A stretch of DNA of 64,000 nucleotides from positions 1-64,000 of the forward strand of contig JAOZUK010000001.1 in NCBI GenBank assembly GCA_029938715.1, read 5' to 3'. The translations under genes and the position numbers were made by a program. This stretch comes from Bacteroidales bacterium (GTDB lineage: Bacteria; Bacteroidota; Bacteroidia; Bacteroidales; GCA-2748055). Of the stretch, positions 1 to 9,474 are shown piece by piece (the stretch's first letter is position 1; each line of letters opens with the position of its first letter). The notes beneath the pieces are model-generated. The model was not told where the DNA came from and did no database searches. It was given only the letters and a program-made list of their open reading frames with translations.

Positions 1-113
1 CTTATACAGCTATTGAGGAAGAGCCAGCCTATTTTGCCTCCGCACTCTTTTTTGGTGGATTGGGTCTTTTCCTCTCGTTTATGATAGCCAAAAAAGCAGA
101 AGAGAAGCAGTAA
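1..113 (+). CDS. C-terminal tail of a membrane protein (partial)
   Basis: The window opens inside a reading frame whose last 36 codons end in TAA at 111-113. The readable tail starts YTAIEEEPAYFASALFFG, continues as one hydrophobic, glycine-rich segment able to cross a membrane, and ends in a basic/acidic tail (IAKKAEEKQ). This fits the last transmembrane helix and cytoplasmic end of an integral membrane protein. The family cannot be named from so short a piece. It converges on the ribonucleotide reductase gene, with a GC-rich hairpin between the two stops. Confidence 0.6.
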   Translation, partial: YTAIEEEPAYFASALFFGGLGLFLSFMIAKKAEEKQ

Positions 114-139
114 TCCCAAATATACTATTTTGTTCAGGA

Positions 140-160
140 GACCGCCTTTTTTAGGCGGTC
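140..160. terminator. Hairpin between convergent genes
   Basis: The arms GACCGCCT (140-147) and AGGCGGTC (153-160) pair perfectly over 8 bp around a 5-nt T-rich loop. It lies between the stop of the upstream membrane protein (113) and the stop of nrdJ (198), where a shared bidirectional terminator is expected. Neither side has a long U-tract, so termination efficiency is uncertain. Confidence 0.5.
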
Positions 161-197
161 TTCCAACATGCAGGGTACACAAATTATCCACCCCAAA

Positions 198-2816
198 TTA
201 TCCACACTTTGAGTGACCGCACTCAGTACAAATCAGGCAGCCCTCCTGGTAAACGAGATTATTTGAATCACATTCTTCACATTTCAATCCCGTCTTGGCT
301 TTGGTTCCATCGGGAATGTATTTTTTTAATGATCTGACCACACCTGCACTCCAGGTATTGATCGATTCATTATCCAAACGCAATGAACTGATCAGATTGA
401 TAGCAGCCACCACGGGCATGCCATGTCGCAATACGCCGGAAATGAGCTTGGCATAGTTCCAGAATTCACTGTTGAACTGGTGAGACAGCCCACCCATGGT
501 CACCTTGTACCCGTATTTATCCACATATTGGAAATCATACCGTTTGGAACCATCTTCATTTTTTGTTTTCAGGATCTTGCCCTTTTTCACTTTGGAGGGG
601 ATCGGGAAGGTGTCCTCTTCCTTGCGCCCTGTAAAGATCTCATATGGCTTATCTTTCAGGAGGCCAATGAAAGCAATCCAGTCCTCATCATTGTTCTTAA
701 ACCTGAGGATCTCTGCATCCAGTTCTTTGGGTCGTTTGATGGGGAAATTTGTCTCCTCTTCCTTCTTCTTTTTATCATTGGCTAACAGGACACCCGACCT
801 GGAACCATCGCGGTATACGGTGGCTCCCTTGCACCCGTTTTTCCAGGCGTGGATATAGAGATCACCCACCAACTCCTCTTTTACATTGGAAGGCAGGTTT
901 ATGGTTACGCTGATGGAGTGGTCCACCCACTTCTGGATGGCTCCTTGCATCTTTACCTTTTGCATCCAATCCACATCTTTGGAAGTGGCTTTATAGTAAG
1001 GGGAACGCTTTACCAGCTCCTGTATATCCTCATCACTGAACTCTTTCACCTCTTCAGGATCCATTCCGTTCACCAAAAGCCAGGTTAGAAAATTGTGATG
1101 GAATACAGGATACTCTTCCCAGCTATCGCCCACTTCATCCACAAAGGAGATCTTCGCTACTCTGTCGTTGGGATTCACCTTTCTGCGACGCTTGTAAACA
1201 GGCAGGAATACGGGTTCGATACCTGAAGTTGTCTGTGTCATCAAGCTAGTGGTCCCTGTGGGTGCAATGGTAAGTAGGGAGATATTCCTGCGACCATGCT
1301 CCTTCATCTCTTCGATCAGCTTAGGATCTTCTTTGCCCATCCTTACAATAAATGGATTGTCTTTCTCTTTATTAAAATCGAATATTTCAAAAGCACCCCT
1401 CTCTTTTGCCATTGCTACCGAAGAACGGTAAGCCTCAATGGCTAATGTCTTGTGTACTTCTACCGAGAAATCAATGGCATTTTCACTGCCATACTGCAAT
1501 CCCAGGGCTGCCAACATATCCCCTTCAGCTGTAATTCCTACTCCGGTTCTTCTGCCTGCAACAGCCTTGTGCTTGATGTTCTTCCACAGTTCTATTTCTA
1601 CCCTTTTGATCTCCTCATCCTCAGGGTCTGAGTAGATCTTATCCAGAATGGCATCCACCTTTTCAAGTTCAAGATCGATAATGTCATCCATGATGCGCTG
1701 TGCCAGGCCCACATGCTTACGAAATTTGACCCAGTTGAATTTGGCCTCTTTTGCAAATGGTTGATCCACATAACTAAACAGATTAATAGCAAGCAGGCGG
1801 CAGCTATCATATGGACATAGAGGGATCTCACCGCACGGGTTAGTTGAAACTGTTCGGAACCCCTGATCTGCGTAGCTGTCTGCCACCGATTCGCGGGTTA
1901 CCGTATCCCAGAATAAAATTCCAGGTTCAGCCGATCTCCAGGCATTATGGACGATCTTCTTCCAGAGCCCCCGCGCATCAATCTCTTTGATATGGGTGGG
2001 CTGACTCGACTCGATGGGGTATTGCTGCGTAAAGGACTTACCCTCCACTACAGCCTCCATAAATTCGTCATTGATCTTCACCGACACATTGGCTCCGGTC
2101 ACCTTCCCTGTTTCCAGTTTGGCATCGATAAAGTGCTCGGCATCCGGGTGTTTAATAGAGATGCTCAGCATAAGAGCTCCTCTTCTTCCGTCCTGGGCTA
2201 CCTCCCTTGTCGAATTAGAATATCGTTCCATAAAAGGAACAACTCCGGTTGAGGATAATGCACTGTTCAATACCTGGCTGCCCGAAGGCCTGATGTGCGA
2301 AAGGTCGTGGCCAACCCCACCCCGGCGTTTCATCAATTGAACCTGCTCCTGATCAATCTTCATGATCCCACCATAAGAGTCGGCCTGACCATCGTGTCCG
2401 ATCACAAAACAGTTGGATAGACTGGCGATCTGGAAATTATTACCAATACCAGTCATAGGTGATCCCTGGGGGACTATGTACTTAAATCTTTTCAGGAGAT
2501 CAAACAGCTCATCAAAGGAGAGGGAATTGGGGTAACGCTTCTCAATACGTCCTATTTCTGAAGCCAGTCGCCTGTGCATATCATCGGGAGTGCGCTCATA
2601 TATTTTACCCTGAGAATCTTTAAGTGCGTATTTATTCACCCAGACCCGTGCCGCCAGTTCATCCCCATCGAAATATCCAAGAGAGGCTTTTAAGGCTTCA
2701 TCAAAACTATAGGTCTGTTTAAGCTTTTGCTCCTCCAGTGTTAATCCTCTCACTTCACTTTTGAGCTCTTGGTCAACAAACGCCAGGTTTTTTTGTGGTA
2801 CTGCCTTTTCTGCCAT
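198..2816 (-). CDS. nrdJ: Adenosylcobalamin-dependent (class II) ribonucleoside-diphosphate reductase
   Basis: An 872-residue class II ribonucleotide reductase, which makes deoxyribonucleotides in the cytoplasm using coenzyme B12 and without oxygen. The visible active-site elements are Cys136 in SLSNCFVIG, the radical-site motif NPCGEIPL (Cys328, Glu330) and Cys339 in DSCRLLAINL, matching the three-cysteine plus glutamate layout of the family. APTGTTSL is in the second half. The last 25 residues form a zinc-ribbon-like tail (CEEC...CTECGHSKCG) that would carry electrons to the active site. An ATP-cone is not obvious. It is monocistronic, transcribed away from a long gap, and implies that the cell makes or imports cobalamin. 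The start at MAEKAVPQ is the first Met. Confidence 0.95.
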   Translation of the reverse strand: MAEKAVPQKNLAFVDQELKSEVRGLTLEEQKLKQTYSFDEALKASLGYFDGDELAARVWVNKYALKDSQGKIYERTPDDMHRRLASEIGRIEKRYPNSLSFDELFDLLKRFKYIVPQGSPMTGIGNNFQIASLSNCFVIGHDGQADSYGGIMKIDQEQVQLMKRRGGVGHDLSHIRPSGSQVLNSALSSTGVVPFMERYSNSTREVAQDGRRGALMLSISIKHPDAEHFIDAKLETGKVTGANVSVKINDEFMEAVVEGKSFTQQYPIESSQPTHIKEIDARGLWKKIVHNAWRSAEPGILFWDTVTRESVADSYADQGFRTVSTNPCGEIPLCPYDSCRLLAINLFSYVDQPFAKEAKFNWVKFRKHVGLAQRIMDDIIDLELEKVDAILDKIYSDPEDEEIKRVEIELWKNIKHKAVAGRRTGVGITAEGDMLAALGLQYGSENAIDFSVEVHKTLAIEAYRSSVAMAKERGAFEIFDFNKEKDNPFIVRMGKEDPKLIEEMKEHGRRNISLLTIAPTGTTSLMTQTTSGIEPVFLPVYKRRRKVNPNDRVAKISFVDEVGDSWEEYPVFHHNFLTWLLVNGMDPEEVKEFSDEDIQELVKRSPYYKATSKDVDWMQKVKMQGAIQKWVDHSISVTINLPSNVKEELVGDLYIHAWKNGCKGATVYRDGSRSGVLLANDKKKKEEETNFPIKRPKELDAEILRFKNNDEDWIAFIGLLKDKPYEIFTGRKEEDTFPIPSKVKKGKILKTKNEDGSKRYDFQYVDKYGYKVTMGGLSHQFNSEFWNYAKLISGVLRHGMPVVAAINLISSLRLDNESINTWSAGVVRSLKKYIPDGTKAKTGLKCEECDSNNLVYQEGCLICTECGHSKCG

Positions 2817-2842
2817 TCTATTCTTTTTTAAACTTAAGGGTG

Positions 2843-2860
2843 GGTGTGATATACAACACC
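2843..2860. promoter_or_regulatory. Inverted repeat upstream of nrdJ
   Basis: GGTGT (2843-2847) and ACACC (2856-2860) form an inverted repeat around GATATACA, starting 26 bp upstream of the nrdJ start codon. The AT-rich core and position suggest an operator. It is not a clean NrdR box, because the outer arms read GTGT/ACAC rather than ACAC/GTGT. No protein can be assigned. Confidence 0.25.
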
Positions 2861-3322
2861 TGAATAATCATTGGGTTTATATTTATCGGTCCAGAGTTAT
2901 TAAAACCTATTAACAACTTTGTAACTGGCTGAACTTCTGACTGTTATTAAATATAACCCTTTTAAATAAGGGGCAAAAATCCCCCTCTCTTCACATGGCA
3001 AAAATCACTCGACTTTACACAAATAGGTGATAAAAACAGGGGTCCTCTTCAATACAGATTTCGGGGAATGAAATTAAGAAGAAATCAATAGGTGGATGGG
3101 TGAATGACACCCCATTTTATCAACAAGAAATTAACGTTCTGGCTAACTCAATGAATGGCAGACACATGAGAAATATCATCCTATTTTATCCTGTAACAAA
3201 TTGTTATAACGTTGATTTATTGCTGTTTATGTGGTTTATGGTCATTCCGGCATCCGCTCTATCCCCCTGTTCATGGGGAACCTGACTTTTGCAAGAAAAT
3301 GGTCCAAAAAAATCGGTATATG
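2861..3322. other. Long gene-poor gap
   Basis: Apart from the inverted repeat next to nrdJ and the terminator of the TonB receptor gene, I find no supported gene here. A 61-codon frame at 3100-3285 has no ribosome-binding site, no recognisable motif and a composition typical of chance. Small features are a GGGG/CCCC hairpin near 2971-2985 and CCCC-TGTTCAT-GGGG near 3266-3282. No tRNA-like or B12-riboswitch-like sequence was recognised on either strand. Confidence 0.4.
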
Positions 3323-3348
3323 AAAAAGGGTGCCCAAATTGGACACCC
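3323..3348 (-). terminator. Intrinsic terminator of the TonB receptor gene
   Basis: Read on the minus strand, GGGTGTCC and GGGCACCC pair over 8 bp (one U-G wobble) around a short loop and are followed by TTTTTC. The hairpin lies 28 bp past the stop codon at 3377. This is a textbook rho-independent terminator. Confidence 0.8.
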
Positions 3349-3376
3349 CTATTAAAAAAGTCGAGAAATGTGTTCC

Positions 3377-6082
3377 TTAAAACTTATAAGCAACACCAAA
3401 ATTCCAGGTAAGTCCATTACCGAAATAGACCCGGTTATTCATATTCACACCATTCCAGTTAGGCTCACCGTCTTCGGGATGGTAGTTGGTATCAGATTGT
3501 GAAATAAACTGGTTATTCAGCAGATTGTTGGCATTAAATCTGAATTGGAGGCTTCTGCGATTCTTAAAGTAGAGCTTGTAAGAGACCCCAGCATCCAGCA
3601 GACCGAATGAAGGCAACTCCAGTGAGCCCTGGTGATCTGGTGTATCAAAGCTCTCAGGGTTAATGGCTGCATATAGTCCTGCATAATAACGGTAGTCCAA
3701 ATCCACTGAAAGTCCTTTTACAATTTTATAGGTTCCCAAAAGACCAAAGCTGGTCTGGGGAGCATTACCCACCTTTACACCATCCAGGTAAAGGGTTTCA
3801 TCTTCTCCCCCAATGGGATTGCGGTCCTCATCATAGATTCTCGCTTTCACATCACCTGAATACTCCCATATTCCAATGGAAGCAAAACCACGAATGGAGA
3901 GTGCACGGATGGGTTTCACTTCGAATTCCAGTTCCACACCGGAGTGGTTTTCTGCCACATTCTCAAAAAGTGCCACATCGTCACGTTCGCCATCGCCGTC
4001 GAAATCTCCGCCCTGCCTGATCTGTCGGTCTGTCCACGCAGTATAGTAAGCATTGAGATCAATATCCACAAACTCGCTTCTGTAACCATATCCTGCTTCC
4101 AGACTAAATACACCTTCGTTACCCACATCTTCGTTCACATCATTCAGATAGTTAAGGAAGAGGTCATCGAAGAAGGGCTGACGGGAGTAGTAACCCGCAT
4201 TCACAAATACATTGTGATTTTCATTGATGTTGTAGTTGGCTCCTGCTTTCAGGTTATAGCCGGGGTGTTTCAGCTTCTCAGACTGCTGCTCATTGGGATC
4301 CGAGTAAGAGTGGTAGTCGAAACGCTGATAGGACTGGGTGGAAAGTGCAGCCTGAACAAATGTGGAAAGTTTTTCTGTCTTGTATTCCAGCTGACCAAAT
4401 GCACCTGCATAGGAGATGCGTTCGGTGTTGTAATAGTCAAGCTTGTCATCCATCATTCCGTTTCGCTGGGACCAGAACATATAGGGACTTGCGGTATGCT
4501 CCTGTGTATAGACCTGTCCACCCGGGAACAGATCCTGGAATCCGGCACCATTGTAGTTATCATCCCAGTATCCATCGAGGCCCCACAGGTTGTCCACCAA
4601 CCTGAAGTGCTCTCCATAATAGGTCCTGAAGTCAGTTCCTAAATTGAACGCCAGTCTTTCATTGATTATATGGTTGAAGTTGATCACTGCTCCCAGCCAA
4701 TTGTGCATATTCATGGAAGCACGACGCAGAGCAGCATTATCACCGTAGGATCCAATGGTCTTGCCAGGAATATGCCAGTCTTCGCTTCCATCATTTACGA
4801 TGGCCTCGTTATTGGCACGGATCTGATCAAAATCAAGTTGTCCGTCAGCATCATAAGTGTAGTAGCCTCTTCCGTAACCACCAGTTCCTCCACCAGCTCC
4901 GGTGGATCCATAAAGTACGGTGGAGAGAGAGGACTTGTCGCTGATGTTCCAGTCCCAGTTCAGGTTAGCTACCGGCTTGTGATAAAAGTTCTCACGCAAC
5001 GAATACTCTTTGCCTTGATACATTCCCCAGTTGTTATTGAACCTCTGCTCATCATTGGTGATCTCACCATCGCCATCCCTGTCATAAGCAGTCAGATTTT
5101 TGGTGTAGTTCTGGTAGTGCCATTGAGGAGCACCTGTAACCGAAAAGTTAAACTGATGCTTCTCTGAAGGCTTGTATCCAATAGAGAAGAAATAGGTCTG
5201 ACCCTGGCCCTGGGTTCCGTGGTTATATCCGTCGCCCTGCCAGTGAGATAGAAGAATACTGGCTCCCCAGCCCTTCTCGTTCAGTCCTGTGGATGCGCTG
5301 GCCACAAACTTCATGTAGTTGTCATTGCCCATCATGGCGCTCACACGTCCACCGGCAACCATATCGGTGGCCTTGGTAACCACGTTGATGGTAGCACCCA
5401 CAGAAGAGATAGCCAGTTTTGAGGATCCAAGTCCCCGCTGAATCTGAATAGCAGTAGCAATTTCCGACAGACCCGACCAGTTGGACCAGTACACCTTACC
5501 ATCTTCCATTCCGTTCACCGGCTGACCATTAAACAGCAGGGCCAGGTTTTCCTGTGTGAATCCCCTGATGTTAATGCGGGAATCGCCATACCCGCCTGCC
5601 TGGCTGGCTACATACACTGAAGGAGTATTCTTCATGATGTCCGGAAACTCCTGGTTCCCGGTTTTGGCTACAATTTCGGGTAGTTTTATGGTAGAAACAG
5701 CTACGGGAGTCTCCCGGTCCTTAGCCACGTCAATCACACCATAGCCAATAATCACAACCTCATCCATTGACTTGGCATCAAGTTCCAGTACAACCTCTCC
5801 AACACCTGTAGCATTGGCCAGGTCAAAATCCAGGGTCTGCGAAATATACCCCAAAAATGAGATTATGATTGTACCGGTCTGTGCGGTGGTATTTAATTGA
5901 AAGGTACCATCGAGACCGGTGATTGTACCATTTGTTGTACCACTTTCAATAATGGCTGCTCCTGGAAGAGCCATTCCAGCTTCCTGGTCAAGTACCGTAC
6001 CTGTAAGCACACCCTGCGCCATAACTCCCATGGTAAGCCCCACGACTGCCAGTGAAAGCAATAACCTTTTAATAGTTTTCAT
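3377..6082 (-). CDS. TonB-dependent outer-membrane receptor with carboxypeptidase-regulatory-like N-domain
   Basis: A 901-residue outer-membrane receptor. The start is placed at 6082 (MKTIKRLLLSLAVVGL) because this begins a proper signal peptide cleaved near residue 23 (VMAQ); the open frame extends 43 codons further upstream with no signal-like sequence. Order: CarboxypepD_reg-like beta domain (about 24-105), plug domain (about 115-240, with INIRGF and LLFNGQPVNGMEDG), then a 22-strand-type barrel ending in the aromatic FGVAYKF. A loop near 333-345 (DRDGDGEITNDE) looks like an EF-hand calcium loop, and a second DGDGERDD lies nearer the end. No SusD-like lipoprotein follows, so it is not a typical polysaccharide-utilisation pair. 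The substrate is unknown. Confidence 0.88.
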   Translation of the reverse strand: MKTIKRLLLSLAVVGLTMGVMAQGVLTGTVLDQEAGMALPGAAIIESGTTNGTITGLDGTFQLNTTAQTGTIIISFLGYISQTLDFDLANATGVGEVVLELDAKSMDEVVIIGYGVIDVAKDRETPVAVSTIKLPEIVAKTGNQEFPDIMKNTPSVYVASQAGGYGDSRINIRGFTQENLALLFNGQPVNGMEDGKVYWSNWSGLSEIATAIQIQRGLGSSKLAISSVGATINVVTKATDMVAGGRVSAMMGNDNYMKFVASASTGLNEKGWGASILLSHWQGDGYNHGTQGQGQTYFFSIGYKPSEKHQFNFSVTGAPQWHYQNYTKNLTAYDRDGDGEITNDEQRFNNNWGMYQGKEYSLRENFYHKPVANLNWDWNISDKSSLSTVLYGSTGAGGGTGGYGRGYYTYDADGQLDFDQIRANNEAIVNDGSEDWHIPGKTIGSYGDNAALRRASMNMHNWLGAVINFNHIINERLAFNLGTDFRTYYGEHFRLVDNLWGLDGYWDDNYNGAGFQDLFPGGQVYTQEHTASPYMFWSQRNGMMDDKLDYYNTERISYAGAFGQLEYKTEKLSTFVQAALSTQSYQRFDYHSYSDPNEQQSEKLKHPGYNLKAGANYNINENHNVFVNAGYYSRQPFFDDLFLNYLNDVNEDVGNEGVFSLEAGYGYRSEFVDIDLNAYYTAWTDRQIRQGGDFDGDGERDDVALFENVAENHSGVELEFEVKPIRALSIRGFASIGIWEYSGDVKARIYDEDRNPIGGEDETLYLDGVKVGNAPQTSFGLLGTYKIVKGLSVDLDYRYYAGLYAAINPESFDTPDHQGSLELPSFGLLDAGVSYKLYFKNRRSLQFRFNANNLLNNQFISQSDTNYHPEDGEPNWNGVNMNNRVYFGNGLTWNFGVAYKF

Positions 6083-6180
6083 AGATAAATTGGTTTTAAG
6101 GTAAATTTTGATTTGCTGTGATTGTTCACAACTAGGATTACAATTCAAAAGTATGAAGAAATCCAGCCTGAAAGGAATCT

Positions 6181-7428
6181 CTAAAACATATTCCGCTTCA
6201 ATTTTTTGCACACTTCATCAAGAATGATTAAAGTGGCTCCAACCCTTTCCTGGACATACTTTCCGGCGATTTGGGATGAGGTTTTCAACAGCTTTGGATT
6301 ATGCAATTGTTGGCGAATTGTGGATAAAATACCATCTCTGTCATGAACCGGATAGGCACCACCAAGCCGTATGAGTTCTACAGCCTCTGCAAATTTATCG
6401 TATACCGGACCGAATAGAACCGGCACTCCATAGGTGACTGGCTCCAGTGTATTGTGGATTCCCTTCCCGAATCCACCACCTATATAAGCAATGGTTCCGA
6501 ACCTGTAAAGGTAGGAGAGCTGACCAATGGTGTCTACGATTACAACCCTGATATGAGGTGGGATTTCATGCGCCAGTTCAGAAAACAGCACACTGGACGG
6601 AAACCTTCTTTTTAAACTGAGAATATGAGATTCCGAAAGCTCATGGGGTGCTATGATCCACCTGGTTTCAACAGGAAGCTTATGGAATGCATGCTCCAGG
6701 ATCAACTCATCTTTCTCCCAGGTGCTTCCGGCTACAATTACGTTCGCTCCCTCTGTAAAACCCTCAAGGGCCTGATTCCTATATTCAGTTTTAGCCAACT
6801 GGTGCACCCTGTCGAACCGGGTATCTCCCGCCACAGTGACCCGGTCAAACCCAACACTTTTCAACAGCTGCTTTGAATCTTCTTTTTGTACATAAATCTG
6901 CTCAAAGAAATCCAGGAATCTCCTGTACCAACCCCCATACCATTTGAAAAAAAGCTGTCCGGGCCGAAAATTACCGGAGATTAAAAATATGGGGATCTCT
7001 TCCGATTTTAACCGATACAAAAAGTGGTACCAGAATTCGTACTTGACAAACAGTGCCATCTCCATTGAGGTCGATCCAATCAGTTTCCTGGCATTTCTTC
7101 TAGTGTCCAGAGGGAGGTACATGACATGATCGGCTCCGGGATAGTTTTTACGTTTCTCATACCCCGATGGGGAAAAGAAGGTAAGCAATATTTTATGATC
7201 CGGGAATCGGGTTCGAAAGGACTCAATTACCGGCCTGCCCTGCTCAAACTCTCCAAGTGACGAGCAGTGGAACCAGATTACGCGGTCCTCAGGATCCAGG
7301 GCCTGCTGCAGCTCCTCCAACCACCTCTTCCTGCCCTGGATCCACAATTTGGCTTTCCTGTTCCAGGGGGAGATGATCCTCGCTGCCAGCCAGTATAACC
7401 TGATCCCTATGTTGTAAATGAGCCTCAT
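6181..7428 (-). CDS. waaA: 3-deoxy-D-manno-octulosonic acid (Kdo) transferase
   Basis: A 415-residue GT-B glycosyltransferase that adds Kdo to lipid A precursors at the inner membrane, the first core step of lipopolysaccharide. Family marks are an N-terminal hydrophobic anchor, FHCSSLGEFEQGRPVI around 50-65, the central VAGSTWEKDE motif, and YIGGGFGKGIHNTLEPV followed by GVPVLFGP in the nucleotide-sugar-binding half. Length fits the family. It starts 13 bp after the symporter gene, so it is probably cotranscribed with it. The gap to the TonB receptor start is 98 bp. Confidence 0.95.
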   Translation of the reverse strand: MRLIYNIGIRLYWLAARIISPWNRKAKLWIQGRKRWLEELQQALDPEDRVIWFHCSSLGEFEQGRPVIESFRTRFPDHKILLTFFSPSGYEKRKNYPGADHVMYLPLDTRRNARKLIGSTSMEMALFVKYEFWYHFLYRLKSEEIPIFLISGNFRPGQLFFKWYGGWYRRFLDFFEQIYVQKEDSKQLLKSVGFDRVTVAGDTRFDRVHQLAKTEYRNQALEGFTEGANVIVAGSTWEKDELILEHAFHKLPVETRWIIAPHELSESHILSLKRRFPSSVLFSELAHEIPPHIRVVIVDTIGQLSYLYRFGTIAYIGGGFGKGIHNTLEPVTYGVPVLFGPVYDKFAEAVELIRLGGAYPVHDRDGILSTIRQQLHNPKLLKTSSQIAGKYVQERVGATLIILDEVCKKLKRNMF

Positions 7429-7441
7429 TGGAAAATCATTA

Positions 7442-8875
7442 TCAGGACTGAGTTTGGGAAAACCGGCTCACCAGCCACACCGCAAGTAAGGCCATCACCC
7501 AGGAGATAAACCTGACACTGATCACTGCATCAAGGGCTGAAAGTTCTGACCAGACCACCGTAGTGATAAATCCTGTAACCAGACCGGCAATTACACCCTG
7601 GTGAGTCACTTTTTTCCAGGTTAACAGGAGAAGGATCACCGGGCCGAAAGAGGATCCCAATCCGGCCCAGGCATAGGAGACCATGGAAAAAATTAGTTTG
7701 TCGGAGGTGAGTGCAATGGCAAATCCAATGAGCCCCACCACAATGGTAATGATCCGGCTTCCCTTCAATAGCATCTTGTCCCCCACTTCCCAGCCCAGGG
7801 TCCGGTGAAATAAATCTTCGATTATGGATGAGCTGATCACCAGCAGCTGGCTGTCGGCAGTAGACATCATGGCTGCAATTGCACCGCTTACAAATATGCC
7901 GGCCAGCCATGCAGGCAAAAGTTCATTGGCCAGGTGAGGCATCACTTTTTCTATATCGTCGAACATTCCCTGTCCATAGAGTCCTGCACCCATAATCCCG
8001 ATAATTACCGCCCCCGAAAAAGCAGGTATCACCCAGGCGATAGCAATGCGACGTGAAATTTTTATCTCCTCGGCACTTCTTATGGCCATAAAACGTGTGA
8101 GCAGATGAGGTTGCCCCATATATCCAAGGGCCCAGCTTAGGCCGCTGATGATAAGCGCTGCTGCTGCCCATCCGGTTTTCCCACCGGTAAATGACATCAG
8201 AGGATGTCCCTCCTTTGCCACCAGATCGGCCAGGACCACGGTTCCATTGTGAATCTCCTTCAATTCAGCCAGTCCCACCAGGGGAAGTACAACCAGGGTG
8301 CCAATCATGATGATCCCCTGCACCATATCGGTCCACGCCACTGCAAAAAAACCGCCCATCATGGTATAAAAGATGATCACTGCCGCCCCGATGATCATTC
8401 CTGTGGACTGGTCAAGGCCAAAGGTGACGTTTAGAATCTTACCGGCTCCGTTAAACTGGGCCGAAAGGTAAAAGATGAAGAAGAAGATGATGATAAAGGT
8501 AGCCAGCACCCGAATCGCCGACTGTCCCTTTTCGAACCTGGCGGCCAGAAAGGTGGGCAGGGTAAAGGCTCCAAGTCGTTCAGTCTCAATACGAAGTGCC
8601 TTTGCAATGAAGAACCAGTAGAATATGATCCCCGAAACACAACCCAGTGCGGTCCAGAACTCCATCAATCCTGATGCGTAGGCTGCACCCGGCAATCCCA
8701 GCAACAACCATGCACTCTCCCCAGAGGCTCGTTCTGAGAAAGCCACCACCCAGGGATTCAGCTTTCTTCCTGCTATGAAAAAGTCCTTATGGGATTTATT
8801 GATGTTGTAAGTGATGAATCCAACCACCAGGATCACCACCAGATAGAAAATAAAACCAAGGAGCGCGAAATTCAT
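7442..8875 (-). CDS. putP: Sodium/solute symporter, proline-permease (PutP/SSF) family
   Basis: A 477-residue integral membrane protein with about 13 hydrophobic segments. The N-terminal part (NKSHKDFFIAGRKLNPWVVAFS followed by ERASGESAWLLLGLPG) and the central GLSWALGYMGQPHLLTRFMAI are hallmarks of PutP-like sodium:proline symporters of the SSF family. It would import an amino acid, most likely proline, with sodium. It follows alanine dehydrogenase and a lipoprotein on the same strand (26 bp after the lipoprotein), which suggests a role in amino-acid uptake and catabolism. Substrate specificity is inferred, not proven. Confidence 0.85.
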   Translation of the reverse strand: MNFALLGFIFYLVVILVVGFITYNINKSHKDFFIAGRKLNPWVVAFSERASGESAWLLLGLPGAAYASGLMEFWTALGCVSGIIFYWFFIAKALRIETERLGAFTLPTFLAARFEKGQSAIRVLATFIIIFFFIFYLSAQFNGAGKILNVTFGLDQSTGMIIGAAVIIFYTMMGGFFAVAWTDMVQGIIMIGTLVVLPLVGLAELKEIHNGTVVLADLVAKEGHPLMSFTGGKTGWAAAALIISGLSWALGYMGQPHLLTRFMAIRSAEEIKISRRIAIAWVIPAFSGAVIIGIMGAGLYGQGMFDDIEKVMPHLANELLPAWLAGIFVSGAIAAMMSTADSQLLVISSSIIEDLFHRTLGWEVGDKMLLKGSRIITIVVGLIGFAIALTSDKLIFSMVSYAWAGLGSSFGPVILLLLTWKKVTHQGVIAGLVTGFITTVVWSELSALDAVISVRFISWVMALLAVWLVSRFSQTQS

Positions 8876-8902
8876 GCCCTAATATAGAAAAATTATGCAG
8901 GA

Positions 8903-9463
8903 TCAATCAGGAAAAGAGGTTGAACCATCTGCCTGATAAGTGTACTCCAGAACTACTTCGCTGTAAAGAGTACCCGAATCTCCTTCCCGGTCCAGAATAT
9001 CTTTCACAAGCAATTTCACGTATTTATCTGTGCTGGTTTGCTGTACCCAGACCTGGTATAACACCACAGTATCGCTGACAGTTTCGAATTGCAAATCATC
9101 CTCTACGTTGCTGTACCCTTCATAAAAACTGCGGGCTCCATCCAGGGTTTCAAATTCACCTACCAGGGCAAAACCATTCATCTCGTCGGGGGTATTAAAT
9201 CCGGGCAGGGAGATCAGCCCCCCACCATCTGCAAGGACCAGGTACCCTTCGTTGATAATATCAGGGAACTTTTCCCCCTGGTAGGGGAAGCGGTAAAACT
9301 CACTCTCTTCATACAGATATCCATATAGATGATAACTGATGGCTCCGAACTTCTCAGAGCTCAGTCGAAATTCTCCCTTCTCCTCAGGTCCTTTCAGGTT
9401 GTCACATCCCATTAAAATCAGAGTGAACAAACTTATCCAAACATATTTATATACTCTCCTCAT
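8903..9463 (-). CDS. Predicted lipoprotein of unknown function
   Basis: A 186-residue protein with a lipoprotein signal peptide: basic start MRRVYKYVW, a hydrophobic core and lipobox LMGC (Cys20). The mature part is acidic and aromatic with alternating hydrophobic residues, suggesting a small beta-rich domain. I do not recognise the family. It sits 11 bp after alanine dehydrogenase and 27 bp before the symporter, so it probably belongs to that transcription unit. Its contribution there is unknown. Confidence 0.75.
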   Translation of the reverse strand: MRRVYKYVWISLFTLILMGCDNLKGPEEKGEFRLSSEKFGAISYHLYGYLYEESEFYRFPYQGEKFPDIINEGYLVLADGGGLISLPGFNTPDEMNGFALVGEFETLDGARSFYEGYSNVEDDLQFETVSDTVVLYQVWVQQTSTDKYVKLLVKDILDREGDSGTLYSEVVLEYTYQADGSTSFPD

Positions 9464-9474
9464 TTCCCGTCTTG

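Noticed and set aside
134-160. CAGGAGACCGCC resembles the B12 box of cobalamin riboswitches
   Set aside because: It has one base missing from the box, lies past the 3' end of nrdJ rather than in a leader, and is explained by the arm of the terminator hairpin.
2843-2860. NrdR box upstream of nrdJ
   Set aside because: The arms are in the opposite order (GTGT...ACAC) and no second copy lies about 31 bp away; kept only as an unassigned inverted repeat.
3100-3285. 61-codon open frame in the gap upstream of the TonB receptor terminator
   Set aside because: No ribosome-binding site, promoter box, domain or amino-acid composition that looks selected.
3944-4642. 232-codon open frame antisense to the TonB receptor
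   Set aside because: It lies wholly inside a strongly supported coding region and has no recognisable domain, so it is a shadow of the barrel codons.
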